64,000 nt of DNA from Synechococcus sp. CBW1108 (GCF_015840335.1 NZ_CP060395.1:1364001-1428000); one strand, 5' to 3'; counted from the stretch's first letter, positions 1-10,008 are shown. Made by a program: numbers and translations. Notes: generated from the sequence alone by a model not told the origin.

Positions 1-366
1 GGCACGGAGCTGGTGTTGGTCGATACGGCCGGCCGGCTGCAGACCAAGCACAACCTGATGGAGGAGCTGGCCAAGGTGCGCCGCATCATTGACAAGCTGG
101 CTCCCGAGGCGGTTGTGGAGTCATTGTTGGTTCTCGATGCCAGCCAGGGTCAGAACGGGCTGCGTCAGGCGATGGCCTTTGCCAAGGCGGCTGGCCTTAC
201 CGGCGTGGTGCTCACCAAGCTCGATGGCAGTGGCCGCGGCGGCGTCGCCCTGGCGGTGGCATCGGAGGCGGGGCTGCCGATCCGTTTTATCGGCGCCGGC
301 GAGGGTATTCGCGATCTGCGCCCCTTCAACAGCTTTGAATTCGTCGAGGCCCTCCTGGCTCGGTGA
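1..366 (+). CDS. ftsY: Signal recognition particle receptor FtsY, C-terminal part (5' end outside window)
   Basis: This is the end of the SRP-receptor GTPase that docks ribosome-nascent-chain complexes at the membrane. The frame is open from base 1, so the N-terminal domain and P-loop lie outside the window. The G3 motif DTAGRLQ, the LDASQGQNG segment, the G4 motif TKLDGSGRGG and the closing GEGIRDLRPF region are typical of the SRP54/FtsY GTPase fold. FtsY rather than Ffh is favoured because the protein ends right after the GTPase domain (NSFEFVEALL) with no methionine-rich M domain. The stop codon overlaps the GTG start of the next gene. Confidence 0.93.
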   Translation, partial: GTELVLVDTAGRLQTKHNLMEELAKVRRIIDKLAPEAVVESLLVLDASQGQNGLRQAMAFAKAAGLTGVVLTKLDGSGRGGVALAVASEAGLPIRFIGAGEGIRDLRPFNSFEFVEALLAR

Positions 367-1721
367 GCAACAAGCCGCCACCGCGCCCCCCGCAGCAGGC
401 CAGCCCGGTCCTCTCGGCGGCTGCTTCTCTGCGGCAGTTACTCGACAGCCTCAGCCGGGAGCAGCGCCGTAACCAGGAGCTGCTCGTCTCCCTGGCCTTC
501 ACCCTGCGCAGCTTCACCAACCTGGGCCGCTTTCTGGAGCTGGTGCCCCTGGTGGCATCCCGGCTGGTGGAGGCAGAGGGGGCCGTGCTGGTGGTGTTTC
601 ACGAAGATGGCCGCATCTGGCGCGAGCAACTCCAGGCTTCGCCTGGGGATCGCTGTGCCGAGCTGGTGCGTCAACTGGCTGCCCTCGGGGATGGGGAGCT
701 GAACCTGCTCGACCAGCGGGTAGGCCGCTTGCTGGGAGGTAGCCAGGTGTTTGCCACCTCGGTGATGGCCCGCAGCGTGCAGCGGGGGCGGCTTTATGTC
801 TTCAGTGGGCGCCAGGGCTTTGCCTGGAGTGAGGTGCATCGACGCCACCTGCAGCTGGTGGCCGATCTCAGCGCCGTGGCCCTGGAAAATGATGCCCTGC
901 AGCAGACCATGCGGCGCCATGAGCGCCTCGATCGCCAGCTCAGTACGGGCGCGGAGATCCAGGCCCAGTTGCTGCCCGATCACTGTCCAGTGATCGACGG
1001 GGTCGAGCTGGCAGCCCGCTGCCGGCCCGCCTTCCAGGTGGGTGGTGACTACTACGACTTCATCCCCACCTGCCCCCAGTTGCAGGGCCAGCGCCGTGAG
1101 CAGGCCCGCTGGGCCCTGGTGATGGGAGATGTGATGGGCAAGGGTGTGCCCGCGGGCCTGTTGATGACCCTGTTGAGGGGCATGTTGCGGGCGGAGGTGT
1201 TGAGCGGCCACTCCCCGGAACGGATCCTTCACGATCTCAACCAGCTGGCCCAGGAAGACCTGGCCCATTCGCACCGTTTCGTCACCCTCTTCTACTCCGA
1301 TTACGACCCCAAAACTCGCCGATTGCGCTTCGCCAATGCGGCCCACAATCCGCCCCTGATCTGGCGGCGGCGGCGCAACCAGGTGGATCGTCTTGATGCC
1401 CCCGGCCTGCTGATCGGCCTGCAGAGCGAGGCTGACTACGGCATCGAGCAGGTAGTGCTGGAGTCGGGTGATGTGGTGCTCTATTACACCGATGGCGTCA
1501 CGGAGGCCACCGGGTTCAGCGGCGAACGCTTCGATGAGGAGCGGTTGATCCGCCAGCTGCAGTCGGCCTGCCATGCCGGCCTGGGAGCCCAGGGGATTCT
1601 CGACCAGCTGTTTGCCCGGCTCGATCGCTTTGTGGGGGTGGAACGGCAGCTTGACGACGATGCCTCGATGGTGGTGCTGAAGGTGCGGGAGGAGCTGATG
1701 CTGCCCTTGCTGCCAAGCTGA
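363..1721 (+). CDS. RsbU-like PP2C-family serine phosphatase with N-terminal GAF-like domain
   Basis: Predicted protein of 452 aa. Residues about 40-185 look like a GAF-type sensor domain. Residues about 200-445 form a SpoIIE/RsbU PP2C phosphatase domain with the metal-binding motif GDVMGKG, the segment [10 protein letters not shown] and the terminal [10 protein letters not shown]. Such phosphatases dephosphorylate anti-sigma-factor antagonists in partner-switching pathways, but no anti-sigma or antagonist gene lies nearby, so the target is unknown. The GTG start overlaps the ftsY stop by 4 bases and argH follows 32 bases downstream, suggesting one transcription unit. Confidence 0.85.
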   Translation: MSNKPPPRPPQQASPVLSAAASLRQLLDSLSREQRRNQELLVSLAFTLRSFTNLGRFLELVPLVASRLVEAEGAVLVVFHEDGRIWREQLQASPGDRCAELVRQLAALGDGELNLLDQRVGRLLGGSQVFATSVMARSVQRGRLYVFSGRQGFAWSEVHRRHLQLVADLSAVALENDALQQTMRRHERLDRQLSTGAEIQAQLLPDHCPVIDGVELAARCRPAFQVGGDYYDFIPTCPQLQGQRREQARWALVMGDVMGKGVPAGLLMTLLRGMLRAEVLSGHSPERILHDLNQLAQEDLAHSHRFVTLFYSDYDPKTRRLRFANAAHNPPLIWRRRRNQVDRLDAPGLLIGLQSEADYGIEQVVLESGDVVLYYTDGVTEATGFSGERFDEERLIRQLQSACHAGLGAQGILDQLFARLDRFVGVERQLDDDASMVVLKVREELMLPLLPS

Positions 1722-1753
1722 ATCCCCGCCCCGCGCCCTTTGCCCAGCCCCGA

Positions 1754-3148
1754 ATGGCCATTGATCCAGCTGAGACCAACTGGAGCCAACGCTTTGAGCA
1801 GGGGCTGAATCCGGCCATTGAGCGTTTCAACGCATCGATTGGTTTCGACATCAACTTGCTCCAGCATGACCTTGACGGCTCCGTCGCCCATGCCCGCATG
1901 CTGGGTAGCTGTGGGGTGATCAGCGAAGCCGAAGCGCTCCAACTGATCGAGGGCCTGGAGGCAGTGCGTGCCGAGGCGGCCTGCGGCAGTTTCCAGCCCG
2001 GGCTGGAGGCCGAAGATGTGCACTTCGCCGTGGAGCGGCGCCTGATCGAACTGCTGGGCAGCCTGGGCAAGAAATTGCACACCGGCCGCTCCCGCAACGA
2101 CCAGGTGGGCACGGACCTGCGGCTGTGGCTGCGCAGCCAGATCGATGCGATCGATGCGGCGCTGCTGCGTTTCGAGCGGGCCCTGCTGGATCAGGCCGAG
2201 CTCCACAGCAGCGTCCTGATCCCCGGCTACACCCATCTGCAGCGGGCCCAGCCGGTCTGCCTTGCCCACCACCTGCTGGCCTACATCGAGATGGCCGAAC
2301 GGGACCGCTCCCGCCTGGCCGATGTGCGCGGCCGGGTGAACTGCTGCCCCCTGGGGGCGGCTGCCCTGGCGGGCACGCCTGTGCCGATCGATCGACGCCA
2401 GACATCTGCCGAGCTGGGCTTTGAGGCCATCTATGCCAACAGCCTCGATGCGGTGAGCGATCGGGATTTTGCGGTGGAGTTCATGGCGGCCGCCAGCTTG
2501 GTAATGGTGCACCTCAGCCGGCTCAGCGAGGAGGTGATTCTCTGGGCCTCCCAGGAATTTGGCTTCATCGGCCTCACCGACCGCTGCGCCACCGGCAGCA
2601 GCCTGATGCCGCAAAAGAAGAATCCGGATGTGGCCGAGCTGGTGCGTGGCAAGAGCGGCCGGGTGTTTGGCCACCTGATGGGGCTGCTGACCATGATCAA
2701 GGGTCTGCCCCTTGCCTACAACAAGGACTTTCAGGAAGACAAGGAAGCCCTGTTTGACGGGGTGCGCACCTGCCTCGATTGCCTTGAGGCCATGGCGATT
2801 CTGTTTGAGGAGGGCTTGGAGTTTCGGCCCGAGAGGCTCGAGGCGGCGGTGGCGGCAGATTTTTCCAATGCCACCGACGTGGCCGACTACCTCGTGGCGA
2901 AGGGGGTGCCCTTTCGTGAGGCCTATCAGCTGGTGGGCGGCCTGGTGAAGGACTGCCTGGCGGAGGGGATTCTGCTAAGGGATTTGCCGCTGGAGCGCTG
3001 GCAGCAGCTTCATGCCGCTTTTGAAATCGACATCCACGCGGCGATCACCCCCCGCCAGGTGGTGGCGGCACGCCGCAGTGAGGGGGGTACGGGGTTTGAC
3101 CAAGTGCAGCAGCAGCTGCAACGAATTCGGAGTCTTCTTGACTCCTGA
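1754..3148 (+). CDS. argH: Argininosuccinate lyase
   Basis: Cytosolic enzyme that splits argininosuccinate into arginine and fumarate, the last step of arginine synthesis. It is 464 aa, the normal family length. The superfamily signature [12 protein letters not shown] is at about residues 285-296, and TGRSRNDQV and the YTHLQRAQP active-site histidine region are present. The start ATG ([14 protein letters not shown]) precedes the conserved FNASIGFD segment. It follows the phosphatase gene on the same strand. Confidence 0.97.
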   Translation: MAIDPAETNWSQRFEQGLNPAIERFNASIGFDINLLQHDLDGSVAHARMLGSCGVISEAEALQLIEGLEAVRAEAACGSFQPGLEAEDVHFAVERRLIELLGSLGKKLHTGRSRNDQVGTDLRLWLRSQIDAIDAALLRFERALLDQAELHSSVLIPGYTHLQRAQPVCLAHHLLAYIEMAERDRSRLADVRGRVNCCPLGAAALAGTPVPIDRRQTSAELGFEAIYANSLDAVSDRDFAVEFMAAASLVMVHLSRLSEEVILWASQEFGFIGLTDRCATGSSLMPQKKNPDVAELVRGKSGRVFGHLMGLLTMIKGLPLAYNKDFQEDKEALFDGVRTCLDCLEAMAILFEEGLEFRPERLEAAVAADFSNATDVADYLVAKGVPFREAYQLVGGLVKDCLAEGILLRDLPLERWQQLHAAFEIDIHAAITPRQVVAARRSEGGTGFDQVQQQLQRIRSLLDS

Positions 3149-3238
3149 GGGCCGTCAGCTTTTGGTGGGCGTCTTAGGGTGCTGGAGTTAGCGGCCTAAG
3201 GGCCCACATGCATCGGCCCCGTGGTCGATCTACGGTTC

Positions 3239-3766
3239 GTGAGTATCTTTGTCGGCAACCTTCCTTTCCGCGCTGAGCAGGACGACGTAGCGGAACTGTT
3301 TGCACCCTTCGGTGATGTGGTCAGCTGTTCCTTGCCCCTTGAGCGAGATACCGGGCGCAAGCGCGGCTTCGCCTTCGTGGAGATGGTCGATGACGCTGCC
3401 GAAACCAAGGCCATCGACGCCCTGCAAGGGGCTGAGCTGATGGGGCGCCCCCTGCGCATCAACAAGGCTGAGCCCCGTGGGGCCGGCGGCGGCGGGGGTG
3501 GCGGCCAGCGTCGCGGCGGTTACGGCAATGGCGGCGGAGGTGGCGGTGGCTATGGAGGGGGTGGCGGCGGCTACGGCAATAGCAGTGGAGGTGGCGGCAG
3601 GAGCACTGGGGGCGGCGGCTCGGGTGCCCGCGGCTGGGAAGACCGCAGCTATGGCTCTGGCGCCCCTGCCCCCAGCGACAATTTTGATGCGGGCCGCACC
3701 CGTCGCCGTCGCAGCGGTGGCGGCGATACCGGTGGGGGCAGTTACTACGGGGGCGCCGAAGGCTAG
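3239..3766 (+). CDS. Glycine-rich RRM RNA-binding protein (cyanobacterial Rbp type)
   Basis: Single RNA-recognition motif (RNP2 IFVGNL near residue 3; RNP1 KRGFAFVEM near residue 41) followed by a long Gly-rich tail with GGGGGYGGGG-type repeats and an Arg cluster near the end. The GTG at 3239, giving (M)SIFVGNLPF, fits the family; the frame also allows a GTG 18 bases upstream. Cyanobacterial Rbp proteins bind RNA and respond to cold or localise mRNAs; the role here is inferred from family only. It converges with dusA 28 bases downstream. Confidence 0.88.
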   Translation: MSIFVGNLPFRAEQDDVAELFAPFGDVVSCSLPLERDTGRKRGFAFVEMVDDAAETKAIDALQGAELMGRPLRINKAEPRGAGGGGGGGQRRGGYGNGGGGGGGYGGGGGGYGNSSGGGGRSTGGGGSGARGWEDRSYGSGAPAPSDNFDAGRTRRRRSGGGDTGGGSYYGGAEG

Positions 3767-3794
3767 GCAGGGGCGCTGGCTGGCCAGACCCCGC

Positions 3795-4820
3795 CTAATA
3801 GCCCCGCTCCTCCAGGGCCAGGGCTGCCGCTTCCAGCACGCTTGGGTCCGCATCTCGGCAGCCGGCGGCTCGGGTGAGGCCCTGGCGCCAGCGCCTGGCT
3901 CCTTCTACCCCCTCCACCAGGTGGACCAGGTGGCGGGCGATCGGCCAGAGCCGTTTGCCCCGCTGGCGCCATCGCTCCGCATGGGGAATCAGGCCCCGCA
4001 CCACACTCGATGCGGTGGCCTCGGGCTGGCTGTCGTCCGCGAACACCTGCCGATCCACCCCCGCCCACTGCAGCGGGTGCCCGTAGGCCGCCCGGCCCAC
4101 CATGGCCCCATCAACCAGCTGGAGTTGTTCCAGGCAGCTTTCCAGGCTGGTCAGGCCGCCGTTGAGCTCGATAGTGAGGCCGGCCCGATCCCGTTTGAGC
4201 TGATGCACCAGCTCGGGGCGCAGGGGCGGAATCGTGCGGTTCTGTTTGGGATCGAGCCCTGCCAGCCAGGCCTTGCGCGCATGGACCGCAAAGCGTCGGG
4301 CCCCTGCCGCCGCCAGCGAGTCGACGAAGCCAAGCAGTTCGGCGTAGCTGTCGCGCTCGTCAATGCCGATCCGGTGTTTCACCGTTACCGGCAGGGGGCT
4401 GGCGGCGGCCATGGCGGCCACACACCGGGCCACCTGGCCCGGATCGGCCATCAGGCAGGCCCCGAAGCGGCCCTTTTGCACCTTTTCGCTTGGGCAGCCC
4501 ACATTCAGGTTGATTTCGTCGTAGCCCCAGTCGGCCGCCAACTGGGCGGCCTCCGCCAGCAGTGCCGGATCGTCGCCCCCGACCTGTAGGGCCAGGGGTT
4601 TTTCTACTGGATCAAAGCCCAGCAGCCGCTCCAGCCGGCCATCGGGCTGGCTGGAGCCCGGTTCCAGGCGGGCGTGATGGAGGGCTCGGGCCACCACCAT
4701 CTCCGTGTAGAGCAGGCTGCGCCGGCTGATCTGGCGCATCAACACCCGGAAGTGTCGATCCGTGTAGTCCATCATCGGAGCCACACTGAAGCGATAACTG
4801 GCCGGATCGATCTGCCCCAT
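3795..4820 (-). CDS. dusA: tRNA-dihydrouridine synthase A
   Basis: Flavin enzyme that reduces uridine to dihydrouridine in the tRNA D-loop. The 341-aa protein starts with the TIM-barrel signature VAPMMDYTDRHFR. It carries NVGCPSEKVQ and the expected catalytic cysteine in FGACLM, then TVKHRIGID and the ELNGG phosphate-binding loop. The DYTDRHFR start and RIGIDE segment point to the DusA branch rather than DusB/C. It diverges from the flavoprotein gene with only 35 bases between starts. Confidence 0.93.
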   Translation of the reverse strand: MGQIDPASYRFSVAPMMDYTDRHFRVLMRQISRRSLLYTEMVVARALHHARLEPGSSQPDGRLERLLGFDPVEKPLALQVGGDDPALLAEAAQLAADWGYDEINLNVGCPSEKVQKGRFGACLMADPGQVARCVAAMAAASPLPVTVKHRIGIDERDSYAELLGFVDSLAAAGARRFAVHARKAWLAGLDPKQNRTIPPLRPELVHQLKRDRAGLTIELNGGLTSLESCLEQLQLVDGAMVGRAAYGHPLQWAGVDRQVFADDSQPEATASSVVRGLIPHAERWRQRGKRLWPIARHLVHLVEGVEGARRWRQGLTRAAGCRDADPSVLEAAALALEERGY

Positions 4821-4855
4821 GCCCCCATGCTGCCCGCCCGCGATGCTGATTAACC

Positions 4856-6121
4856 ATGCCGTCTAGCCATGCCGCCGTGGTGGTGGCAGGGGGTGGAGCG
4901 GCGGGCTTCATGGCTGCCATCGCCGCCGCCGAAGCGGGGGTGGGCGATATCTGTCTGCTGGAGGCCACCAGCGAGCCCTTGCACAAGGTGTTGATCAGCG
5001 GCGGCGGCCGTTGCAACGTCACCCATGCCTGCTGGGATCCCCAGGCGCTGGTGGGCCATTACCCCCGCGGCGGCCAGGCCCTGCGGGGCCCCTTTGGCCG
5101 CTTTGGCCCCGGCGATGCGGTGGCCTGGTTTGGCCGGCACGGGCTGGAGCTGGTGGAGGAGGCAGACGGCCGCCTGTTTCCCCGCTCCAACCGCTCCGAG
5201 TCTGTGGTGGCCAGCCTGCGCCGGGCGGCCCTGCAGGCCGGCGTGCGGCTCCATACGGGAGTGGGTTTGCAGGGGGCTGCCCTGGCCAGTGGCGGGGGCT
5301 TTGCCCTGGAGCTCCGCGGTGGCCAGGGCCAGCAGATGACAGCTGGGCGGTTGGTCCTGGCCACTGGCAGCCACCCCAGCGGCCGCCGTTTGGCGGCGAG
5401 CCTGGGCCATGGGCTGGTGCCTCCTGTGCCTTCCCTGTTCACCCTGGCCATGGCCGGCAATCCCCTGCTGGAGTTGGCTGGTGTGGTGATGGATTCGGTG
5501 GAGCTGGCCTTGCAGTTGCCCCCGGATCCGGCGGGCGGTGCGGGCGGGAGCCGTTTTCGCCAGCGGGGCGTGGTGCTGATCACCCACTGGGGCATCTCCG
5601 GGCCGGCCACCCTGCGCCTGACGGCCTTTGCAGCCCGGGCCCTCAAGGCTGCCGGCTACCGCGGCGAATTACGGCTCGATTGGACCGGCGGCCAGTCCCA
5701 GCCCGAGCTGGAGTCCATGTTTGCCGAAGCCAAGCGCGGCCAGGCCAAACGCCAGCTGGCCAACTGGCGGCCTTGGCCGCAGTTGAGTCGCCGCCTCTGG
5801 CTGGCCCTGCTCCAGGGCCAGGCGGTCGATCCCCAGCAGCGCTGGGCCGACCTGACCAAGCGTCAGCAGCAGGGGCTGATCACGGCCCTGCGGGATACGC
5901 GGGTGGCCGTGACGGGGCGGGGACCCTTCGGCGAAGAATTTGTGACGGCCGGGGGCATCCCCCTCGGTGAGGTCAACCTGGCCACGATGGAAAGCCGCCG
6001 TCAGGCGGGCCTCTACCTGGTGGGTGAATTGCTGGACATAGACGGGGTCACCGGTGGATTTAACTTCCAGCACTGCTGGAGCAGTGGCTGGCTTGCGGGT
6101 CAGGCCTTGGCCAGGGCCTGA
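4856..6121 (+). CDS. HI0933/BaiN-type NAD(P)/FAD-dependent oxidoreductase
   Basis: Predicted 421-aa flavoprotein. The dinucleotide-binding VVVAGGGAAGFMAA is at residues 8-21. The family marker LISGGGRCNVTH follows at about residue 45, then the LATGSHPSGR second nucleotide motif near residue 180, and the C-terminal GELLDIDGVTGGFNFQ and CWSSGWLAG that close the FAD site. This family is widespread and mostly uncharacterised, so the substrate is unknown. It is the only gene on its strand between dusA and the pilus genes. Confidence 0.9.
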   Translation: MPSSHAAVVVAGGGAAGFMAAIAAAEAGVGDICLLEATSEPLHKVLISGGGRCNVTHACWDPQALVGHYPRGGQALRGPFGRFGPGDAVAWFGRHGLELVEEADGRLFPRSNRSESVVASLRRAALQAGVRLHTGVGLQGAALASGGGFALELRGGQGQQMTAGRLVLATGSHPSGRRLAASLGHGLVPPVPSLFTLAMAGNPLLELAGVVMDSVELALQLPPDPAGGAGGSRFRQRGVVLITHWGISGPATLRLTAFAARALKAAGYRGELRLDWTGGQSQPELESMFAEAKRGQAKRQLANWRPWPQLSRRLWLALLQGQAVDPQQRWADLTKRQQQGLITALRDTRVAVTGRGPFGEEFVTAGGIPLGEVNLATMESRRQAGLYLVGELLDIDGVTGGFNFQHCWSSGWLAGQALARA

Positions 6122-6136
6122 GAAGCTGGCTTGGGC

Positions 6137-7396
6137 CTATTTGATTTGATCGAATACGGAGAACATTGGCAGATACATTGCCAGCAGAATTGAGCCGACA
6201 ATGCCGCCAACGACGACGATCAGTGCCGGTTCGAGCATGGAGGTTAGGGCCTTGACTGTGGCGCCAACTTCGTCTTCGTAAAAGTCGGCAACCTTGGAAA
6301 GCATGGTATCCATTTCGCCTGTTTCTTCGCCGATTGACATCATGCTGATCGACAGCTCTGGGAATGCCTTCATGTTGCCGAGGGCGACGCTCAGGGGGAT
6401 GCCTTGCAGGACCCCCTCGCGACTGCTGCTGATCGCATCAGCCATGATTGAATTACCCGTTATTTCTTTGACGATATCAAGGGACATTAGGATTGGCACT
6501 CCCGCCCGCGAAAGGGAGCTGAAGGTGCGGCAAAATTGGGCGGTGGCTGATTTTTGAATTAACTCGCCAAAGAGGGGGAGCTTGAGAATGAATGAATCAA
6601 CCCTGCGCCTTCCTGGCGGCGTCGCATAAAACCTGCCAAAGATATAAATAAAGATTGCCAGGCCGGCTGCCAAATAAAGGGTGAATGGAGATCTCAGCAG
6701 GCTGCTCAGGTTCACCATGGCCTGGGTAAACCAGGGCAGCTCAGCGCCAAGGCCATCAAAAATACCGGCAAAGGTGGGAATGATGAAAATGGTCATGCCC
6801 AGGAATACGGCGACGGCTATAAAAAGCACCGCCACGGGATAGCCCATGGCACCTTTGATCTGATTTTGAAGTTTGGCATTGTCCTCCAGCAGCTTGGCAA
6901 GCCGTTTGAGGGATTCGTCCAGTACCCCGCCTGCTTCCCCAGCTTCCACCATGGCGATGGTGAGCTTGTCAAAAACCTTGGGCCAACGTCTTAGGGCTTC
7001 ACCGAGGGAGGTGCCCTGGTTCACCTCCAGGCTGATCGATTCGAGTGCACGCTTGAACATTGGCAGCTTCTGCTGGCCTGCCATCAGATCGATGCTGCGC
7101 ACAATCGGAACGCCAGCATTCACTAAGGCGGCCATCTTGCTCGCAAAAACAGCTTTGTCCTTGATGCCTGGCCTGGTCTCGATCAGTTCGCTGAAGCGTG
7201 AGAAGTTCAGCTTCTGATTCAGGAGTGCTTTGGCATTGAATTCACTGACCGATGCCTCCGTTTTCTGTTTGATCTCGGTGGCTCGGATGCCGCGCAGGCG
7301 CAGGGAGCGTTTGGCCTGGCTTGGATCCGCCGCCTCGATGTCGATGACAGCCGCTTTCCCCCGGGGGTTGATGTAGGTGGCGGCAAAGGTCGGCAT
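6137..7396 (-). CDS. pilC: Type IV pilus inner-membrane platform protein PilC
   Basis: A 419-aa GspF-family protein with the usual two cytoplasmic helical repeats (about 75-195 and 280-395), each followed by membrane segments: near 190-210 (VAVLFIAVAVFLGMTIFIIP), a pair near 240-260, and a last one near 390-415. Repeat signatures LVNAGVPIVRSIDLM and LSRAGVPILMSLDIV are clear. It forms the platform of the pilus motor. Last gene of a pilB-pilT-pilC operon, with 3 bases separating it from pilT. Confidence 0.95.
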   Translation of the reverse strand: MPTFAATYINPRGKAAVIDIEAADPSQAKRSLRLRGIRATEIKQKTEASVSEFNAKALLNQKLNFSRFSELIETRPGIKDKAVFASKMAALVNAGVPIVRSIDLMAGQQKLPMFKRALESISLEVNQGTSLGEALRRWPKVFDKLTIAMVEAGEAGGVLDESLKRLAKLLEDNAKLQNQIKGAMGYPVAVLFIAVAVFLGMTIFIIPTFAGIFDGLGAELPWFTQAMVNLSSLLRSPFTLYLAAGLAIFIYIFGRFYATPPGRRRVDSFILKLPLFGELIQKSATAQFCRTFSSLSRAGVPILMSLDIVKEITGNSIMADAISSSREGVLQGIPLSVALGNMKAFPELSISMMSIGEETGEMDTMLSKVADFYEDEVGATVKALTSMLEPALIVVVGGIVGSILLAMYLPMFSVFDQIK

Positions 7397-7399
7397 GGA

Positions 7400-8479
7400 T
7401 CAGCCCAATTGGCTCACAAGCCGTTTGAGTTCTTCAGGTCTTGATGATTTTAAAAGGGCCGTATCCAGGCTGATCTGGTTACTTAGTACCAGGTTGGCAA
7501 GGGCCTTTTCCAGGGTTTGCATGGACAGTTGTCCCCCTGTTTGGATCTGGGAATAAAGCTGGGCCGTTTTTGCTTCCCTGATCAGGTTTGCCGTTGCCGG
7601 GGTGTTGACCATGATCTCCTGGGCCAGTACCCGGCCGTTCTCGCCAGGGCCCTGGTGCTTGCGTTTGCAAAGGGTTTGGGCAAAGATCGCCACCAGGCTG
7701 GTGCTCAGTTGCACCCGGATCTGGGTTTGTTGGCCAGCTGGAAACACATCAACCATCCGGTCGACGGTTTGGGCGGCCGAGCTGGTGTGCAGGGTTGCGA
7801 AGACGAGGTGACCAGTTTCGGCGGCTGTGATGGCCAGCTGGATGGTTTCGAGGTCGCGCAGTTCCCCTACCAAAATCACATCTGGATCCTCGCGAAGGGC
7901 TGCCCTCAGTGCATTTGAAAAGCTGCGGGTATCGTCGTTTACCTGGCGTTGGTGGATGATACTTTTAGCTGGCTTATAGGTGAATTCAATCGGGTCTTCA
8001 ATGGTGAGAATATGCTCTGCTCGTGTTTGATTAATGTGCTCCAGGATTGCGGCCAGGGTGGTGGTTTTACCCGAACCTGTGGGGCCTGTTACCAGGATCA
8101 GCCCCTTTGGCGTGTGGCTCATTTCCTCAACGATCGGCGGCAGCCCCAGGCTCTCGAGCGATGGCACCTTATTGGCCAGGGCCCTCAGGCAGGCGGCATA
8201 GCTGCCCCGCTGCCGATAGACGTTGACCCTGAAGCGGGCTAGGCCTTTGAGGCCATAGGCACAATCGAGCTCCCAGGTTTGTTCCAGTTGTTTTCGCTGT
8301 GAGTTGTTCAGCAACGAAAAGATCAGCCTGTTGCAGGCTTCTTCTTCGAGGATTTCAGGCTGCATGGGCCTGAGTTGGCCATTGAACCTTCCATAGGGCG
8401 GCAGGCCGGCGCTGATGTGCAGATCGCTGCCCCCATCTGCAACCAGTTGGCCCATCAGCTCTTCGATCATTACGGCCAT
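7400..8479 (-). CDS. pilT: Type IV pilus retraction ATPase PilT
   Basis: A 359-aa hexameric ATPase that powers pilus retraction. Walker A GPTGSGKTTTLAAIL, the Asp box IEDPIEF, Walker B-like DPDVILVGELRD and the PilT-typical AIRAALRED-like segment (NALRAALREDPD) and HLVFATLHT are all present, as is the start MIEELMGQLVADGGSDLHIS. Lies between pilB and pilC in one operon. Presence of both extension and retraction ATPases implies working pili for motility, surface contact or DNA uptake. Confidence 0.95.
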   Translation of the reverse strand: MAVMIEELMGQLVADGGSDLHISAGLPPYGRFNGQLRPMQPEILEEEACNRLIFSLLNNSQRKQLEQTWELDCAYGLKGLARFRVNVYRQRGSYAACLRALANKVPSLESLGLPPIVEEMSHTPKGLILVTGPTGSGKTTTLAAILEHINQTRAEHILTIEDPIEFTYKPAKSIIHQRQVNDDTRSFSNALRAALREDPDVILVGELRDLETIQLAITAAETGHLVFATLHTSSAAQTVDRMVDVFPAGQQTQIRVQLSTSLVAIFAQTLCKRKHQGPGENGRVLAQEIMVNTPATANLIREAKTAQLYSQIQTGGQLSMQTLEKALANLVLSNQISLDTALLKSSRPEELKRLVSQLG

Positions 8480-8508
8480 GGGTAGGTCAGCGGGTGGTTA
8501 GCGAGTAC

Positions 8509-10008
8509 TCAGCGGGTGGTTAGACAGTAGGGGCATTCGAGCCACTCATCGTGCAGGCCAGCGCCGCAACTTGTGCAGGTAAGGGTGCTCAATGATCGCG
8601 CCCGTCGCTCTGACTCGAGGCCGGAATCGGTCAACAACATGCGCTCAACTTCGCCCAGGGTTGTGTGGCCATCGCGCACCAGCTGGAGTCCATAGCCCAG
8701 CAGGGTTTTCATGCCGTTTTCTATGGCCATTCGCCTCAGCACATCGGTGCTTTCATGTTTGGCCACCGCAGCGGCAAGCCCGTCGCTCATGCGCAGAATC
8801 TCGTATACACCGACGCGGCCTTTGTAGCCGGCGCCGTTGCAGCTGCTGCAGCGGTTGTGATCGTTGCGGCTTTGGGTGTTTGCTTTGTAACTTTGGGTGT
8901 TTGCTTTGTAAAAGGTGACATGGGTCTCGTTGCTTCCCATTAAGCCAAATCTGGCCAGCTCTTCGGGGCTGGGTTCATAGCTGATTCGACAGGCTGGGCA
9001 TACCCGGCGCACCAGGCGCTGGGAGACGATTCCGAGCAGGGAAGCACTCACCATGAAGGGTTCGACGCCCATCTCACTGAGGCGTGCGATGGCGCTGGCC
9101 GCATCGTTGCAGTGCAGGGTTGTCATTACCAGGTGGCCTGTGAGGGCCGCCTCGATAGCTGTTTTTGCCGTTTCCAGGTCGCGGGTCTCGCCAACGAGCA
9201 GCACGTCCGGGTCCTGACGCATGAAGGCGCGCAGCGCCGTACTGAAGTCAAATCCCTTATCACGGTTGACCTGGGTTTGGGTGATGCCAGGCAGGGTGTA
9301 TTCGATTGGATCTTCAACCGTGGAGATATTTATCCCCGGATCGTTGCGCTCGGCCAGCAGTGCATAGAGGGTCGTGGATTTGCCAGATCCAGTTGGCCCG
9401 GTTACCAGCAGCATGCCGTAAGGCTTGGATCCCATCTCCCGCAGGGTCTGGCGGGCCTCCCCATCGGTGATCAGGGTGTCCAGGCCCAATTGGGTGGCCC
9501 CGCTGTCCAGCAGGCGCAGGCAGATCTTCTCTCCGTTGCGGCCCGGCAGGGTGCTGACGCGGAAATCCATTTTCCGACCCCTGAACATGCGCCGGATGCG
9601 GCCGTCCTGGGGCAGGCGACGCTCGGCTATGTCGAGCTCAGCCATGATCTTGATGCGGGAGGTGACCGCCGGAGTGAGGCTTTTGGGCAGATCTTCAAAC
9701 TGCTTTTGCAGCACGCCGTCGAGGCGGAAGCGCACTTCCAGGGTGTTTTCCTGGGGTTCAACGTGGATGTCACTCGCCCCGGAGGTGAGGGCCTCGATCA
9801 GGATTCGGTCCACCAGGCTGATGATTGGCGATGCCGTGCCGCTGGCCCCCGCGGCGGCGCTGGTCTCCAGATCTTCAATCTCGGCAATCTCCTGAAGCTG
9901 GCCAGGGCCCGAGCTGGCTATCCCCAGCTCCTGGGTCAGGGATCGGGTCGCAGCCGGTGGGGAACTGGGGGGCAGCATTTGGCCTGGACGCGACGGTGTG
10001 GAGCTCAT
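8509..10008 (-). CDS. pilB: Type IV pilus assembly ATPase PilB (GspE family), short N-terminus, zinc-ribbon tail
   Basis: Extension ATPase of 499 aa. The ATPase core has SDIHVEPQ, Walker A GPTGSGKSTTLYALL, Asp box VEDPIEY, Walker B DPDVLLVGETRD and the CPAC...CSSC zinc loop. The usual N-terminal GspE domain is largely missing: only about 60 low-complexity residues precede the core, against roughly 150 in full PilB proteins. A second zinc-ribbon-like segment (CTSCGAG...CPYC) ends the protein. The zinc loop holds the 7-residue unit YKANTQS twice, from a perfect 21-bp tandem repeat. First gene of the pilB-pilT-pilC operon, divergent from grpE. Confidence 0.92.
   Translation of the reverse strand: MSSTPSRPGQMLPPSSPPAATRSLTQELGIASSGPGQLQEIAEIEDLETSAAAGASGTASPIISLVDRILIEALTSGASDIHVEPQENTLEVRFRLDGVLQKQFEDLPKSLTPAVTSRIKIMAELDIAERRLPQDGRIRRMFRGRKMDFRVSTLPGRNGEKICLRLLDSGATQLGLDTLITDGEARQTLREMGSKPYGMLLVTGPTGSGKSTTLYALLAERNDPGINISTVEDPIEYTLPGITQTQVNRDKGFDFSTALRAFMRQDPDVLLVGETRDLETAKTAIEAALTGHLVMTTLHCNDAASAIARLSEMGVEPFMVSASLLGIVSQRLVRRVCPACRISYEPSPEELARFGLMGSNETHVTFYKANTQSYKANTQSRNDHNRCSSCNGAGYKGRVGVYEILRMSDGLAAAVAKHESTDVLRRMAIENGMKTLLGYGLQLVRDGHTTLGEVERMLLTDSGLESERRARSLSTLTCTSCGAGLHDEWLECPYCLTTR
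8870..8911 (-). repeat. Perfect 21-bp tandem duplication inside pilB
   Basis: Two identical 21-base units lie back to back at 8870-8890 and 8891-8911. In pilB they encode YKANTQS twice, keeping the frame. The repeat sits between the two cysteine pairs of the zinc-binding loop. Confidence 0.9.

Noticed and set aside
438-1574. 378-codon minus-strand frame over the phosphatase gene
   Set aside because: Antisense shadow of a well-supported PP2C gene.
3477-4589. 370-codon plus-strand frame across the Gly-rich tail and dusA
   Set aside because: Low-complexity at the start and antisense to dusA afterwards; shadow frame.
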